From Muribaculaceae bacterium (lineage in GTDB: Bacteria; Pseudomonadota; Alphaproteobacteria; Rs-D84), in NCBI GenBank assembly GCA_023665245.1, contig JAMPEH010000200.1, positions 1-5,001 on the forward strand: a DNA stretch of 5,001 bases, in the 5' to 3' direction. The notes beneath the pieces were generated by a model. That model searched no databases, was not told the DNA's origin, and saw nothing but the letters and a program-made list of their open reading frames with translations. The position numbers and the translations under genes are program-made. Positions 1 through 5,001 of the stretch are shown piece after piece (the first letter of the stretch is position 1; every line of letters starts with the position of its first letter).

Positions 1-119
1 GTGCAATCTGCCAGCCAAAATTTATGCAAGAACCTTTTGACACCTGAATCCCATGAAAAAGAGGCGCATGGTTTACAGTCTCCTGCTCCATACGCCTCTG
101 CCTTGCTGTTCGTTGGCAT
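1..119 (-). CDS. Possible small Cys-containing ORF downstream (runs off the left edge)
   Basis: An ATG at 117-119 is preceded by the SD-like AGAGAGG (125-131), five bases away. The frame then stays open for 39 codons to the window edge. The peptide includes GAGDCKPCASF, with a CxxC motif, and a third Cys near the edge. I do not recognise the family. Against it, the predicted terminator lies inside the frame, and an open run of this length is not rare by chance. If real, it would follow the large gene by only 21 bases and could be co-transcribed. It is listed because the ribosome site is reasonable. Confidence 0.22.
   Translation of the reverse strand, partial: MPTNSKAEAYGAGDCKPCASFSWDSGVKRFLHKFWLADC
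56..98 (-). terminator. Probable Rho-independent terminator of the large gene
   Basis: The arms at 88-98 and 61-71 form an 11-bp stem in minus-strand RNA, followed directly by five U (60-56). One position (92/67) is a G-U wobble in minus-strand RNA but an A-C mismatch in plus-strand RNA, so the hairpin is stronger in the orientation of the gene. The 16-nt loop can fold further as CAG-GAGA-CUG, capped by a GNRA-type tetraloop. It starts 42 bases after the stop codon. The U-run is short, which keeps confidence moderate. Confidence 0.65.
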
Positions 120-140
120 TTCTGCCTCTCTACAATTTTT

Positions 141-3100
141 TTACAAAAGCGGCCTGCGCGCAATGTTGAACTTTACGGTCACATCACCGCCGTAGTACGG
201 GGCGAGTCCGCTGATCTTGACGCTGCCTTTGTTGTTGCCGGACTTGACGTTCGCCCCGAAGGAGACGCTATAGTCCGTGCCCTCCTTTAGCGGGGTCTTG
301 CCCTCTTCGCCCAGATAGTACACCTTTACTGTCGGTGTTATCTGCACCCCGGTGTACTGGTAAGTGTTTTGGGTGAACTCCACCTGCACCTTGGATTTCG
401 TCAGCTTTTCCCGGTAAATCGGCAGCGGGACGACGATCTGTCCTTCCAGCTTATAGCTGCTCCCTTCCTTCTCGGTGATGACGGCTCGCGGCATGTTCTC
501 CGCCGCCTGCGATGCCTCCTCGGGCTTCTCCAGCGCTTTCAGATAGCTCTCGTAATCCGCCTGCGTGTTGTTCACATAGAGGATCTCGTAATCCGTGCCC
601 GCTCGCAGGGAAGACTTTCCGTCCATGACCTTGATGCCCGGTTTATACGCGTATTCCGCGGTCTTCTTCGCCTGATACGCCGTCGGCGACGCCTTGACCT
701 GAATACTCTCTCCCTTCAGGTCGCCGCGCACGATGGTGAAAGGAACGTCGAAGGATCCGCTGTAATTGCCCTTCCCCTTCACCGTGATGACGGGCGGCTT
801 CTCATCCGCCGGGGACGCCACCGCCTTGTTGTTGGCGTACTTGAGCGTGTAATCTTTGCCGTTCTGGAGCGTCATCCCCTTGCTGTTTGTCAGCACGATC
901 TGCTCCGCCGGCTTGACGCCCTGCCTGCTGTAGGCAGCCGTGATCGCCTGCATTCCTTCCGCCCTCTGCACCGAGGCGATATCCTGTGCCGTGATCTTGA
1001 AAGTCTTCTTAAAACTTCCACTGTAGCCGGCCTGCGCCGCTCCCTGGAAGGTCGCCGTCGCCGTGCCCTTGTTGATATTCTTCTTGTAGCTGATCGTGTA
1101 GTCCGTTCCGTACAGCAGCTCTTCCTCGTCCTCCGTATCCTTCCCGTAGGTCAGGCTTACGGTGTTCTGCGTGATTGCCTTGCCGGTATAAACCTTGTTG
1201 CCCAGTCCCTCGACGGTGACCTTCTTCGCGTTGAAGGGCCTGCCCTTGATGGTAAACGTCACCGTCTTGCTCCCGGCGTACTCGTTTTGCCCCGTGACGA
1301 TAAGCTGCGCCTTGCCGACCCTGTCGTTGTTGACGTAATCGACCCGATAGTCTTTGCCGCATACGAGGAACTCGCTGCCGCACTTCACCGTAAACGTGTC
1401 CGGCGTATTTTCCTGCGAAGGTGTCAGCCGCACCTCGCTGCCCTCCAGCACCACACTCTTCTGGTTCTTCCCGAGCGTGATCTTGGCATTTTTGATCAGG
1501 TGGTTCTTATCCGCCACGTGGACAGGCACGCATACGCTGCCCTCATAGTTGCCTTTGCCCTGAACCGTCAGCGCAAACTCGCCCACATACCCGGCGGGGA
1601 TCTGCGCATTTTCCAACACGGTTTCCTCCTCGGACAGTTTCGCCCCGTACTGGTCTCGGGCATTCACCGCCGTCAGGCTCAGCGTGAAATCGACGTCCCG
1701 GCTCATGCCTTTGACGTATTTGATGGAGGAAAAAGGTTTCTGCACCTTGTTACTGGTCGTCAGCTGGTCGTTCACCTTGAGCTTGACGCCCGCCGCAGCC
1801 GTATCGCCTCCGTTCCCGATGGACATTCGCAGGATGTTAAAATTCACTTTGACGACTTCCGTGTAATCACCCTTGCCGGTGATCTGCACATAGGGAAGCT
1901 GTTCCTGGAAGTTTTCGCCCTTCCCGTCCGCTCTCTTGCTCATGCCTTCCGGGTTGGCATTCGTATTGTTGTAATACTTGATCTGGTAATCCCTGCCCGC
2001 CTTGAGCAGCTTCTCCCCGTCATAGACGCTGACCGCCGGTTTGCACGCCTTGCCCGTGTAAGATACGTCGGAGATCTCCTGCAGCGCGAAACCGCTGTCC
2101 GCGCTCTCCACAAGCCACTTCGCGTACAGAGTCATATCCGCCTGCACGATATCGGTCTCAAATTTCCACGCCTTCTTGCACGCCGCGTCCGTGTACCAGC
2201 CGTCGAAGCGGCAGCCCGCCGCCTCCGGGTCCTTCGGCCGCTCAAGCAGGCTTCCCACCTTGATGTCGATCGTCTTCTCCGGCGCCGTGCCGCGGCCCTG
2301 CACATCGTACGTGACCGTGCAGGTGACATATTCGCTCGCCACCGTCAACGTGCCCTTCTCGTAGACGATGTCGTAGTTCGCTCCCGCGTCCGCCCCCGCC
2401 GGTATAATATCGTACCGCCCCGCCTTCGTCGTGTCATTGACCGTGCAAGTCAATGTGGGCGGCGTGAGCAACGAATCGCCCGCCACAAGGCCGCTCACCG
2501 TGTGCGCATACTCCTTGGGGATCGCATCGCCGACCAGAATGTTCTTATCTTTCGCCCGGATCGTCACAGACGCCGGTCTGATCGTAAAGTCTCTGGTGAC
2601 ACTGCCATAGTTGGGGCTGATTCCCGTCACCGTCACGACGGCGGTTCCTGCGTTTTTATTGTTCTGATAGGACAGCGCATAATCCTCGCCCTCGACCAGA
2701 ATCCTGCCCGCCGCCGAGACGACCGCCTTCGGTTCCTGCTCCTCGCCGCTGTAGGTAAACACCGTATTTTTCAGCGTAATCGCCGCCTTCTCCAGATCAA
2801 CCGGGGCTTTGCCGTCCACATAGCCGCAGTATTTTTCCAGATAATCCAGCACTGCCGACGACGCCTGATAGCCCGTCGTCACATACTGCAGGCGGTTGTT
2901 GGCGTCGATATAGCAGATCACCGGCCAGGTGATAGAGCCGCTGTTCCCCAGCCCGGCCGCGTAGATATAATTCCACATGCTCGCCGAATTGGATGTGCCC
3001 GTGTCATAGGAAAAGGTGATCGCATCGCAGCCGTACTTCTTCTTAAACTCCAGCACGCTCTCCTTCGTGCCTTTGTTGGTCTCAATCGCGTAGACGTCCA

Positions 3101-5001
3101 GCCCGGCGTACTGGTCGATGTTCTTTTTGATATCCGCTATCGTATTCTTGCTATAGCCGCAGTTGTTGCTGTAAAAGATCAGAAGCTTCGGCTTGCCCTC
3201 CGCCGAGGAGCTGACCTTCTTATCCTCCGTCGTCGTGTACTCCGCCTTCAGATTGTCGAGATCGAGCGCTTCGCCGCCCGGAACAGGATCGTCCGGGGTT
3301 CCCGTCCCGCCCGCGCCTCCGGCCAGCACCGCCGTCAGCACCGTCTCCTTCTCATCAAAATTCGGCGTCTGGTGCAGGGAGTACAAGACCCTCCCCTGGC
3401 AGTACGCGCTGCCATAGATATAGCCGTTCGCGGTGTTTGCCTTAAATTCTTCGCGCACGTCGCTTCCGTCCAGCGCGACACTGTATATCCTGGTCGAGTC
3501 ATTATAGTACAGGCGGTTGTCGATACAGAACAGCCCGGAGTATGTCCCCCTCCAGATGCCATTGCCCTCCATGGTATACCACTGCCCGATTTGCTTCACT
3601 TGCGTCCCGTTGCCCGTGATGTCCGTCAAGGTGGCTCTCCGCAGGCTTTGGCCCGAGTAGGATACGTAGTAGCAGTCATCCCCCAGCAGGACCAGGGGAG
3701 AATGGCAGTCTTTCCAGAACGCCTCGTCGTAGCTGGTATCCGTGGCTGTGTATCCGACCTCCACGCCGTTCTTTACCACCTTCCAGTCAGAATGCTTTGC
3801 GAATGCTCCGTCACTGCAGAACATATAGTCGTGCACCACTCTGCCGATCAGGTCCCAGGTGGGATCGTCCCACGTCGTGTCCACCTGATAGTACTGTCCG
3901 CCCAGCCTGATGAGATTCCACGCGTGGTTCATCGCCGTGCTCGTGACCATACAGCACTCGATCCCGACCTCCTGCAGGAGGAGCTTGTAGGCGAGCGCAT
4001 AGCCGTTGCACACCGCCGTCCTGTTCGCCAGGACGCCGTAGGCGGAGTAGGACGTCAAGGGAACGGAATTCTGCAGAAGATTCTCATAGTCATACTCGCA
4101 GTTGAGCACGACGTAATCGTGCAGGGCGACCGCCTTCTCGAGATCCGACATGCCCGGCTTCACGACCGCGAGCGCCTCCTGCAGACCCTTCCGAAACTGC
4201 AGGTCGTTCAGCCCGTCTATGTACTTGGGCGTAATGGAGCTGACAGTGCTGCCTGAATAATAGAGAGTATATCCACCCGTCACAAAATACAGATCGGGAT
4301 TCTCATTGATCACGCCGCTCACAAACGCACTGATCTCCCCCGTCGAAATCTTGTACTTCGACAAGTCGATGCTCGACTTCTTCGCCGAGAGCTGCTCATA
4401 GAGGTACTGCCGCGCCTCCTCGAGCTCGGACTCCGTCGCCATCAGTCCGATCAGGGAGCCTTCCTGCTCTGCCGCGACGTCGAAAGCACCCTCCTGGAAC
4501 AGGCTGCAGCTGGCGTACCCGATCTGTAAATCCTCCGGTTCCTCCGCCGCGCTCAGCTGGTTTGCCGAGATGCTCTCCAGCTCCTGCGCCAAATCTCCGT
4601 CGGACTCTTCCACATTTTCTTCCACGGCGTCGCCTGCGCCGTCCGTGTCCGTATCGTCAGCGGCTTCCCCGGCTGATTCGTCCGGGTTTTCCTCCGCCGT
4701 CGAGTCCTCCGGCTTCTCACCCTCTGTGCCGTCCGGATTTTCCTCTTCTGACTCGCCCGAAGCCTCTGACGTGCCGTCCTCCGGCTCTCCCTCGCCAGGC
4801 TTATCCGGCGTTCCCTCGCCCGGTGTCCCCGACGTGCTGCCGCCAGATTCTCCCTCATTCGACTCGCCCGGCGTCCCCGACGTGCCATCCTCCGGTTCTC
4901 CCTCGCCAGGCTCATCCGGCGTTCCCGCTGTGACGCCCTCCGAGACTCCTTCTTTCGATTCGCCCGGCGCGCTGCTGCCCGATTTACCGTTCTCCGTCCC
5001 T
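141..5001 (-). CDS. Giant multidomain secreted/surface protein with transglutaminase-like, thioredoxin-like, MBG, InlB-type and Ig-like repeat domains (5' end outside window)
   Basis: The frame is open from the right edge to a TAA at 141-143, giving at least 1,619 residues; the N-terminus is not in the window. Visible order: acidic linker (1-157), transglutaminase-like domain (188-425; Cys331, His359, Asp374), propeller-like repeats (431-560), thioredoxin-like domain (601-729; CGYS at 614-617), Ig-like repeat (738-809), MBG-type domain (810-888), InlB B-repeat (889-964), then seven Ig-like repeats (966-1616). This mix is typical of exported proteins of gut Clostridia, so an extracellular location is inferred although no signal peptide is visible. 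The GTG at 4623-4625 is an internal Val codon in the linker, not the start: the frame and composition continue unchanged upstream. No LPXTG motif, hydrophobic tail or SLH domain occurs at the C-terminus. It has 22 cysteines, many for an exported Gram-positive protein. The exact biological role is unknown; adhesion or cell-surface/matrix processing are candidates. Confidence 0.95.
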   Translation of the reverse strand, partial: GTENGKSGSSAPGESKEGVSEGVTAGTPDEPGEGEPEDGTSGTPGESNEGESGGSTSGTPGEGTPDKPGEGEPEDGTSEASGESEEENPDGTEGEKPEDSTAEENPDESAGEAADDTDTDGAGDAVEENVEESDGDLAQELESISANQLSAAEEPEDLQIGYASCSLFQEGAFDVAAEQEGSLIGLMATESELEEARQYLYEQLSAKKSSIDLSKYKISTGEISAFVSGVINENPDLYFVTGGYTLYYSGSTVSSITPKYIDGLNDLQFRKGLQEALAVVKPGMSDLEKAVALHDYVVLNCEYDYENLLQNSVPLTSYSAYGVLANRTAVCNGYALAYKLLLQEVGIECCMVTSTAMNHAWNLIRLGGQYYQVDTTWDDPTWDLIGRVVHDYMFCSDGAFAKHSDWKVVKNGVEVGYTATDTSYDEAFWKDCHSPLVLLGDDCYYVSYSGQSLRRATLTDITGNGTQVKQIGQWYTMEGNGIWRGTYSGLFCIDNRLYYNDSTRIYSVALDGSDVREEFKANTANGYIYGSAYCQGRVLYSLHQTPNFDEKETVLTAVLAGGAGGTGTPDDPVPGGEALDLDNLKAEYTTTEDKKVSSSAEGKPKLLIFYSNNCGYSKNTIADIKKNIDQYAGLDVYAIETNKGTKESVLEFKKKYGCDAITFSYDTGTSNSASMWNYIYAAGLGNSGSITWPVICYIDANNRLQYVTTGYQASSAVLDYLEKYCGYVDGKAPVDLEKAAITLKNTVFTYSGEEQEPKAVVSAAGRILVEGEDYALSYQNNKNAGTAVVTVTGISPNYGSVTRDFTIRPASVTIRAKDKNILVGDAIPKEYAHTVSGLVAGDSLLTPPTLTCTVNDTTKAGRYDIIPAGADAGANYDIVYEKGTLTVASEYVTCTVTYDVQGRGTAPEKTIDIKVGSLLERPKDPEAAGCRFDGWYTDAACKKAWKFETDIVQADMTLYAKWLVESADSGFALQEISDVSYTGKACKPAVSVYDGEKLLKAGRDYQIKYYNNTNANPEGMSKRADGKGENFQEQLPYVQITGKGDYTEVVKVNFNILRMSIGNGGDTAAAGVKLKVNDQLTTSNKVQKPFSSIKYVKGMSRDVDFTLSLTAVNARDQYGAKLSEEETVLENAQIPAGYVGEFALTVQGKGNYEGSVCVPVHVADKNHLIKNAKITLGKNQKSVVLEGSEVRLTPSQENTPDTFTVKCGSEFLVCGKDYRVDYVNNDRVGKAQLIVTGQNEYAGSKTVTFTIKGRPFNAKKVTVEGLGNKVYTGKAITQNTVSLTYGKDTEDEEELLYGTDYTISYKKNINKGTATATFQGAAQAGYSGSFKKTFKITAQDIASVQRAEGMQAITAAYSRQGVKPAEQIVLTNSKGMTLQNGKDYTLKYANNKAVASPADEKPPVITVKGKGNYSGSFDVPFTIVRGDLKGESIQVKASPTAYQAKKTAEYAYKPGIKVMDGKSSLRAGTDYEILYVNNTQADYESYLKALEKPEEASQAAENMPRAVITEKEGSSYKLEGQIVVPLPIYREKLTKSKVQVEFTQNTYQYTGVQITPTVKVYYLGEEGKTPLKEGTDYSVSFGANVKSGNNKGSVKISGLAPYYGGDVTVKFNIARRPLL
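153..2105 (-). repeat. C-terminal array of seven divergent Ig-like beta repeats
   Basis: The boundaries are approximate: repeat 2 at 1824-2105, 3 at 1506-1823, 4 at 1242-1505, 5 at 987-1241, 6 at 723-986, 7 at 408-722 and 8 at 153-407. Most show a YTG-type opening strand, a G-x-DY-x-x-x-Y-x-NN hairpin (AGRDYQIKYYNN, CGKDYRVDYVNN, NGKDYTLKYANN, AGTDYEILYVNN), a G-K-G-NY-x-G turn and a closing FTI/FNI strand. Repeat 3 is the most divergent and lacks a clear DY-NN hairpin. The copies differ strongly in sequence, so they are old duplications, not recent DNA repeats. They probably form an extended stalk or a ligand-binding surface. The chain ends three residues after repeat 8 (about 1532-1616). 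Confidence 0.88.
2109..2336 (-). other. InlB B-repeat / Listeria-Bacteroides repeat (PF09479-type)
   Basis: Visible residues about 889-964. It opens with a VTYDVQGRG strand, has a hydrophobic Val-Gly-Ser-Leu-Leu segment before RPKDPEAAG, and carries the diagnostic FDGWYTDAAC followed by a KFETDIV turn and closing MTLYAKW. This is a beta-grasp-like repeat widespread in secreted proteins of Firmicutes and Bacteroidetes. Only one copy is present. Its two cysteines (930 and 941) flank the GWYTD turn and could pair. Confidence 0.93.
2337..2573 (-). other. MBG-type beta domain
   Basis: Visible residues about 810-888. The hallmarks are visible in order: SVTIRAKDKNILVGD, then YAHTVSGLVAGDSL, a LTCTV strand, an AGRYDIIP segment and YDIVYEKGTLTV at the end. 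This is the pattern of the MBG family found in large extracellular bacterial proteins, usually in series with Ig-like repeats as here. It is expected to be structural or adhesive; no catalytic residues are evident. Confidence 0.88.
2574..2789 (-). repeat. Ig-like beta repeat 1 (isolated copy before the MBG domain)
   Basis: Visible residues about 738-809. It carries the repeat signature seen in the C-terminal array: a FTYSG opening strand, GEDYALSYQNN, AGTAVVTVTG, then NYGS and a closing DFTI strand. It is separated from the other seven copies by the MBG and InlB-type modules. The FTYSGEEQEPKAVV segment corresponds to the YTGKA..PAVSV segment of repeat 2. Confidence 0.85.
2814..3200 (-). other. 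Thioredoxin-fold domain with single-cysteine CGYS active site
   Basis: Visible residues about 601-729. A buried strand KLLIFYS leads into NNCGYSKNT, matching the strand, CxxC loop and helix start of thioredoxins, but the second active-site cysteine is serine (Cys614, Ser617; Cys codon at 3159-3161). The element ITWPVICYID (690-699) fits the cis-proline loop (Pro693) and the following strand. The final helix SSAVLDYLEKYC (714-725) completes the fold. CxxS thioredoxin-like proteins are known to act in mixed-disulfide or isomerase roles rather than as dithiol reductants. Other cysteines in the domain (658, 696, 725) could serve as a resolving thiol. The substrate is unknown; the transglutaminase-like cysteine domain in the same chain is a possible partner (inference). 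Confidence 0.8.
3321..3710 (-). other. Short run of propeller-like beta repeats (DUF5050-like)
   Basis: Visible residues about 431-560 contain roughly three blade-like units: LLGDDCYYVSYSGQSLRRA, IDNRLYYNDSTRIYSVALDG and CQGRVLYSLHQ. Each has a small-polar turn, an aromatic-rich strand, then a second strand with a short hydrophobic core. The pattern resembles the DUF5050/TolB-like 'YY...I...LDG' repeats that often follow clostridial transglutaminase-like domains. There are too few blades for a closed propeller, so it may be a partial or open beta sheet packing on the enzyme domain. Assignment is by pattern only. A Gly/Pro linker (3273-3320) follows it. Confidence 0.55.
3726..4439 (-). other. 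Transglutaminase-like (Transglut_core, PF01841-type) cysteine domain
   Basis: Visible residues about 188-425, with the catalytic core at about 278-380. The nucleophile is Cys331 in AVCNGYALAYKLLL (codon 4008-4010). The histidine is His359 in NHAWNLI (3924-3926) and the aspartate is Asp374 in YYQVDTTWDDPTW (3879-3881). This is the canonical Cys, His, Asp order and spacing of bacterial transglutaminase/protease-like proteins. A preceding helical and beta segment (188-277, containing ENPDLYFV) is the usual N-terminal part in clostridial members. Known members of this superfamily are cysteine peptidases or amide/isopeptide-forming enzymes, and sequence alone does not say which. The intact triad argues for activity. 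Two adjacent cysteines (349-350, IECCMV) lie between the catalytic Cys and His and are not part of the triad. Confidence 0.93.
4530..5001 (-). other. Acidic low-complexity linker (Glu/Asp/Gly/Pro/Ser/Thr-rich)
   Basis: Visible residues 1-125 use only ten amino acid types (A, D, E, G, K, N, P, S, T, V). I count 27 Glu and 12 Asp against 4 Lys and no Arg, and no aromatic or cysteine residue. Acidic, helix-prone sequence continues to about residue 157. Such composition indicates an unstructured, strongly negative spacer. In exported clostridial proteins a linker like this commonly follows the signal peptide and precedes the first folded domain. It may continue upstream beyond the window. Confidence 0.9.
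4750..4926 (-). repeat. Imperfect direct repeats within the linker-coding DNA (111-bp spacing, with a 48-bp sub-periodicity)
   Basis: Bases 4768-4815 and 4879-4926 match at 45 of 48 positions with an offset of 111 bp (37 codons). The similarity continues left to 4750 and 4861 with more mismatches. A second offset of 48 bp (16 codons) links 4816-4837 with 4864-4885 (21 of 22 identical). The 10-base box tcgcccggcg, or a close variant, recurs at 4816, 4864, 4912 and 4960. Both offsets are multiples of three, so copy-number change would keep the frame. In protein terms the unit reads PGEGEPEDGTS followed by TPGES- or EASGES-like sequence. Confidence 0.85.

Noticed and set aside
37..65. TTGACA at 37-42 as a plus-strand -35 box
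   Set aside because: No -10-like hexamer lies at suitable spacing (the sequence there is agaggc), and no plus-strand gene follows.
1..195. Plus-strand open frame from the left edge
   Set aside because: It overlaps the terminator hairpin and the 3' end of the large gene, has no recognisable domain and no visible start context. It could be the tail of a convergent gene, but nothing supports that.
153..2105. Intramolecular isopeptide bonds in the Ig-like repeats, suggested by the FNI closing strands
   Set aside because: The Asn of FNI is replaced by Thr (FTI) in several repeats, and I see no consistently placed partner Lys and acidic residue, so the usual Lys-Asn-Glu/Asp set cannot be supported.
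2400..2410. TATAAT-like sequence (ggtataatatc) as a promoter
   Set aside because: It lies inside the MBG-coding region, has no matching -35 element that I can see, and is read as ordinary codons for Asp-Ile-Ile-Pro.
369..4256. 1,295-codon open frame on the plus strand
   Set aside because: It is the exact codon-register antisense of the large gene. Its translation is dominated by Arg, Leu, Val and His with no recognisable domain, while the minus strand gives multiple clear domains over the same bases. It is explained by the absence of TTA, CTA and TCA codons in the sense gene.
4623..4625. GTG as the start codon of the large gene
   Set aside because: The frame is open for another 125 codons to the window edge with the same acidic composition. 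No convincing ribosome binding site precedes it, and an exported protein would need a signal peptide that is not found after this position.
4562..4933. Plus-strand Pro/Arg-rich frame, and minus-strand Arg-rich frame at 4553-4915, over the linker
   Set aside because: Both are out-of-frame readings of the repetitive linker DNA, with highly biased composition and no domain signal.

Overview
This window is almost entirely one very large protein gene read on the minus strand. It ends with a stop codon at 141-143 and runs off the right edge of the window with its reading frame still open, so the start codon, signal peptide and promoter are not visible. At least 1,619 residues are present. In all entries, 'visible residue' numbering counts from the first complete codon (4998-5000). 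The gene looks like a giant secreted or surface-exposed protein of a gut-type anaerobic Clostridium relative (Lachnospiraceae/Oscillospiraceae-like). That placement is inferred from the domain mix, the repeat style and a GC-rich third-position bias; no taxonomic marker is present.

Layout, N- to C-terminal (right to left on the map): (i) an acidic, low-complexity Glu/Asp/Gly/Pro/Ser/Thr linker encoded by imperfect DNA repeats (about 4530-5001); (ii) a transglutaminase-like cysteine domain with an intact Cys-His-Asp triad (3726-4439); (iii) a short region of propeller-like beta repeats (3321-3710); (iv) a Gly/Pro linker and a thioredoxin-fold domain with a single-cysteine CGYS site (2814-3200); (v) one Ig-like repeat (2574-2789); (vi) an MBG-type domain (2337-2573); (vii) an InlB B-repeat/Listeria-Bacteroides repeat (2109-2336); (viii) a stalk of seven divergent Ig-like repeats (153-2105). 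The protein stops immediately after the last repeat, without a sortase signal, membrane anchor or other recognisable wall-binding module.

Downstream of the stop (1-140) is a hairpin followed by a T-run, oriented to terminate this gene. An alternative reading of the same 119 bases is a small Cys-containing open frame with a Shine-Dalgarno-like sequence. The two interpretations compete, and I favour the terminator.

How it may work (inference): the beta-rich repeats would act as a stalk or adhesive surface, the acidic linker as a flexible spacer near the N-terminus, and the two thiol domains as the chemical business end. I see no RNA genes, CRISPR, mobile elements or second confident gene. The most notable thing in the window is the pairing of a transglutaminase-like domain and a monothiol thioredoxin-like domain in one repeat-rich extracellular protein.
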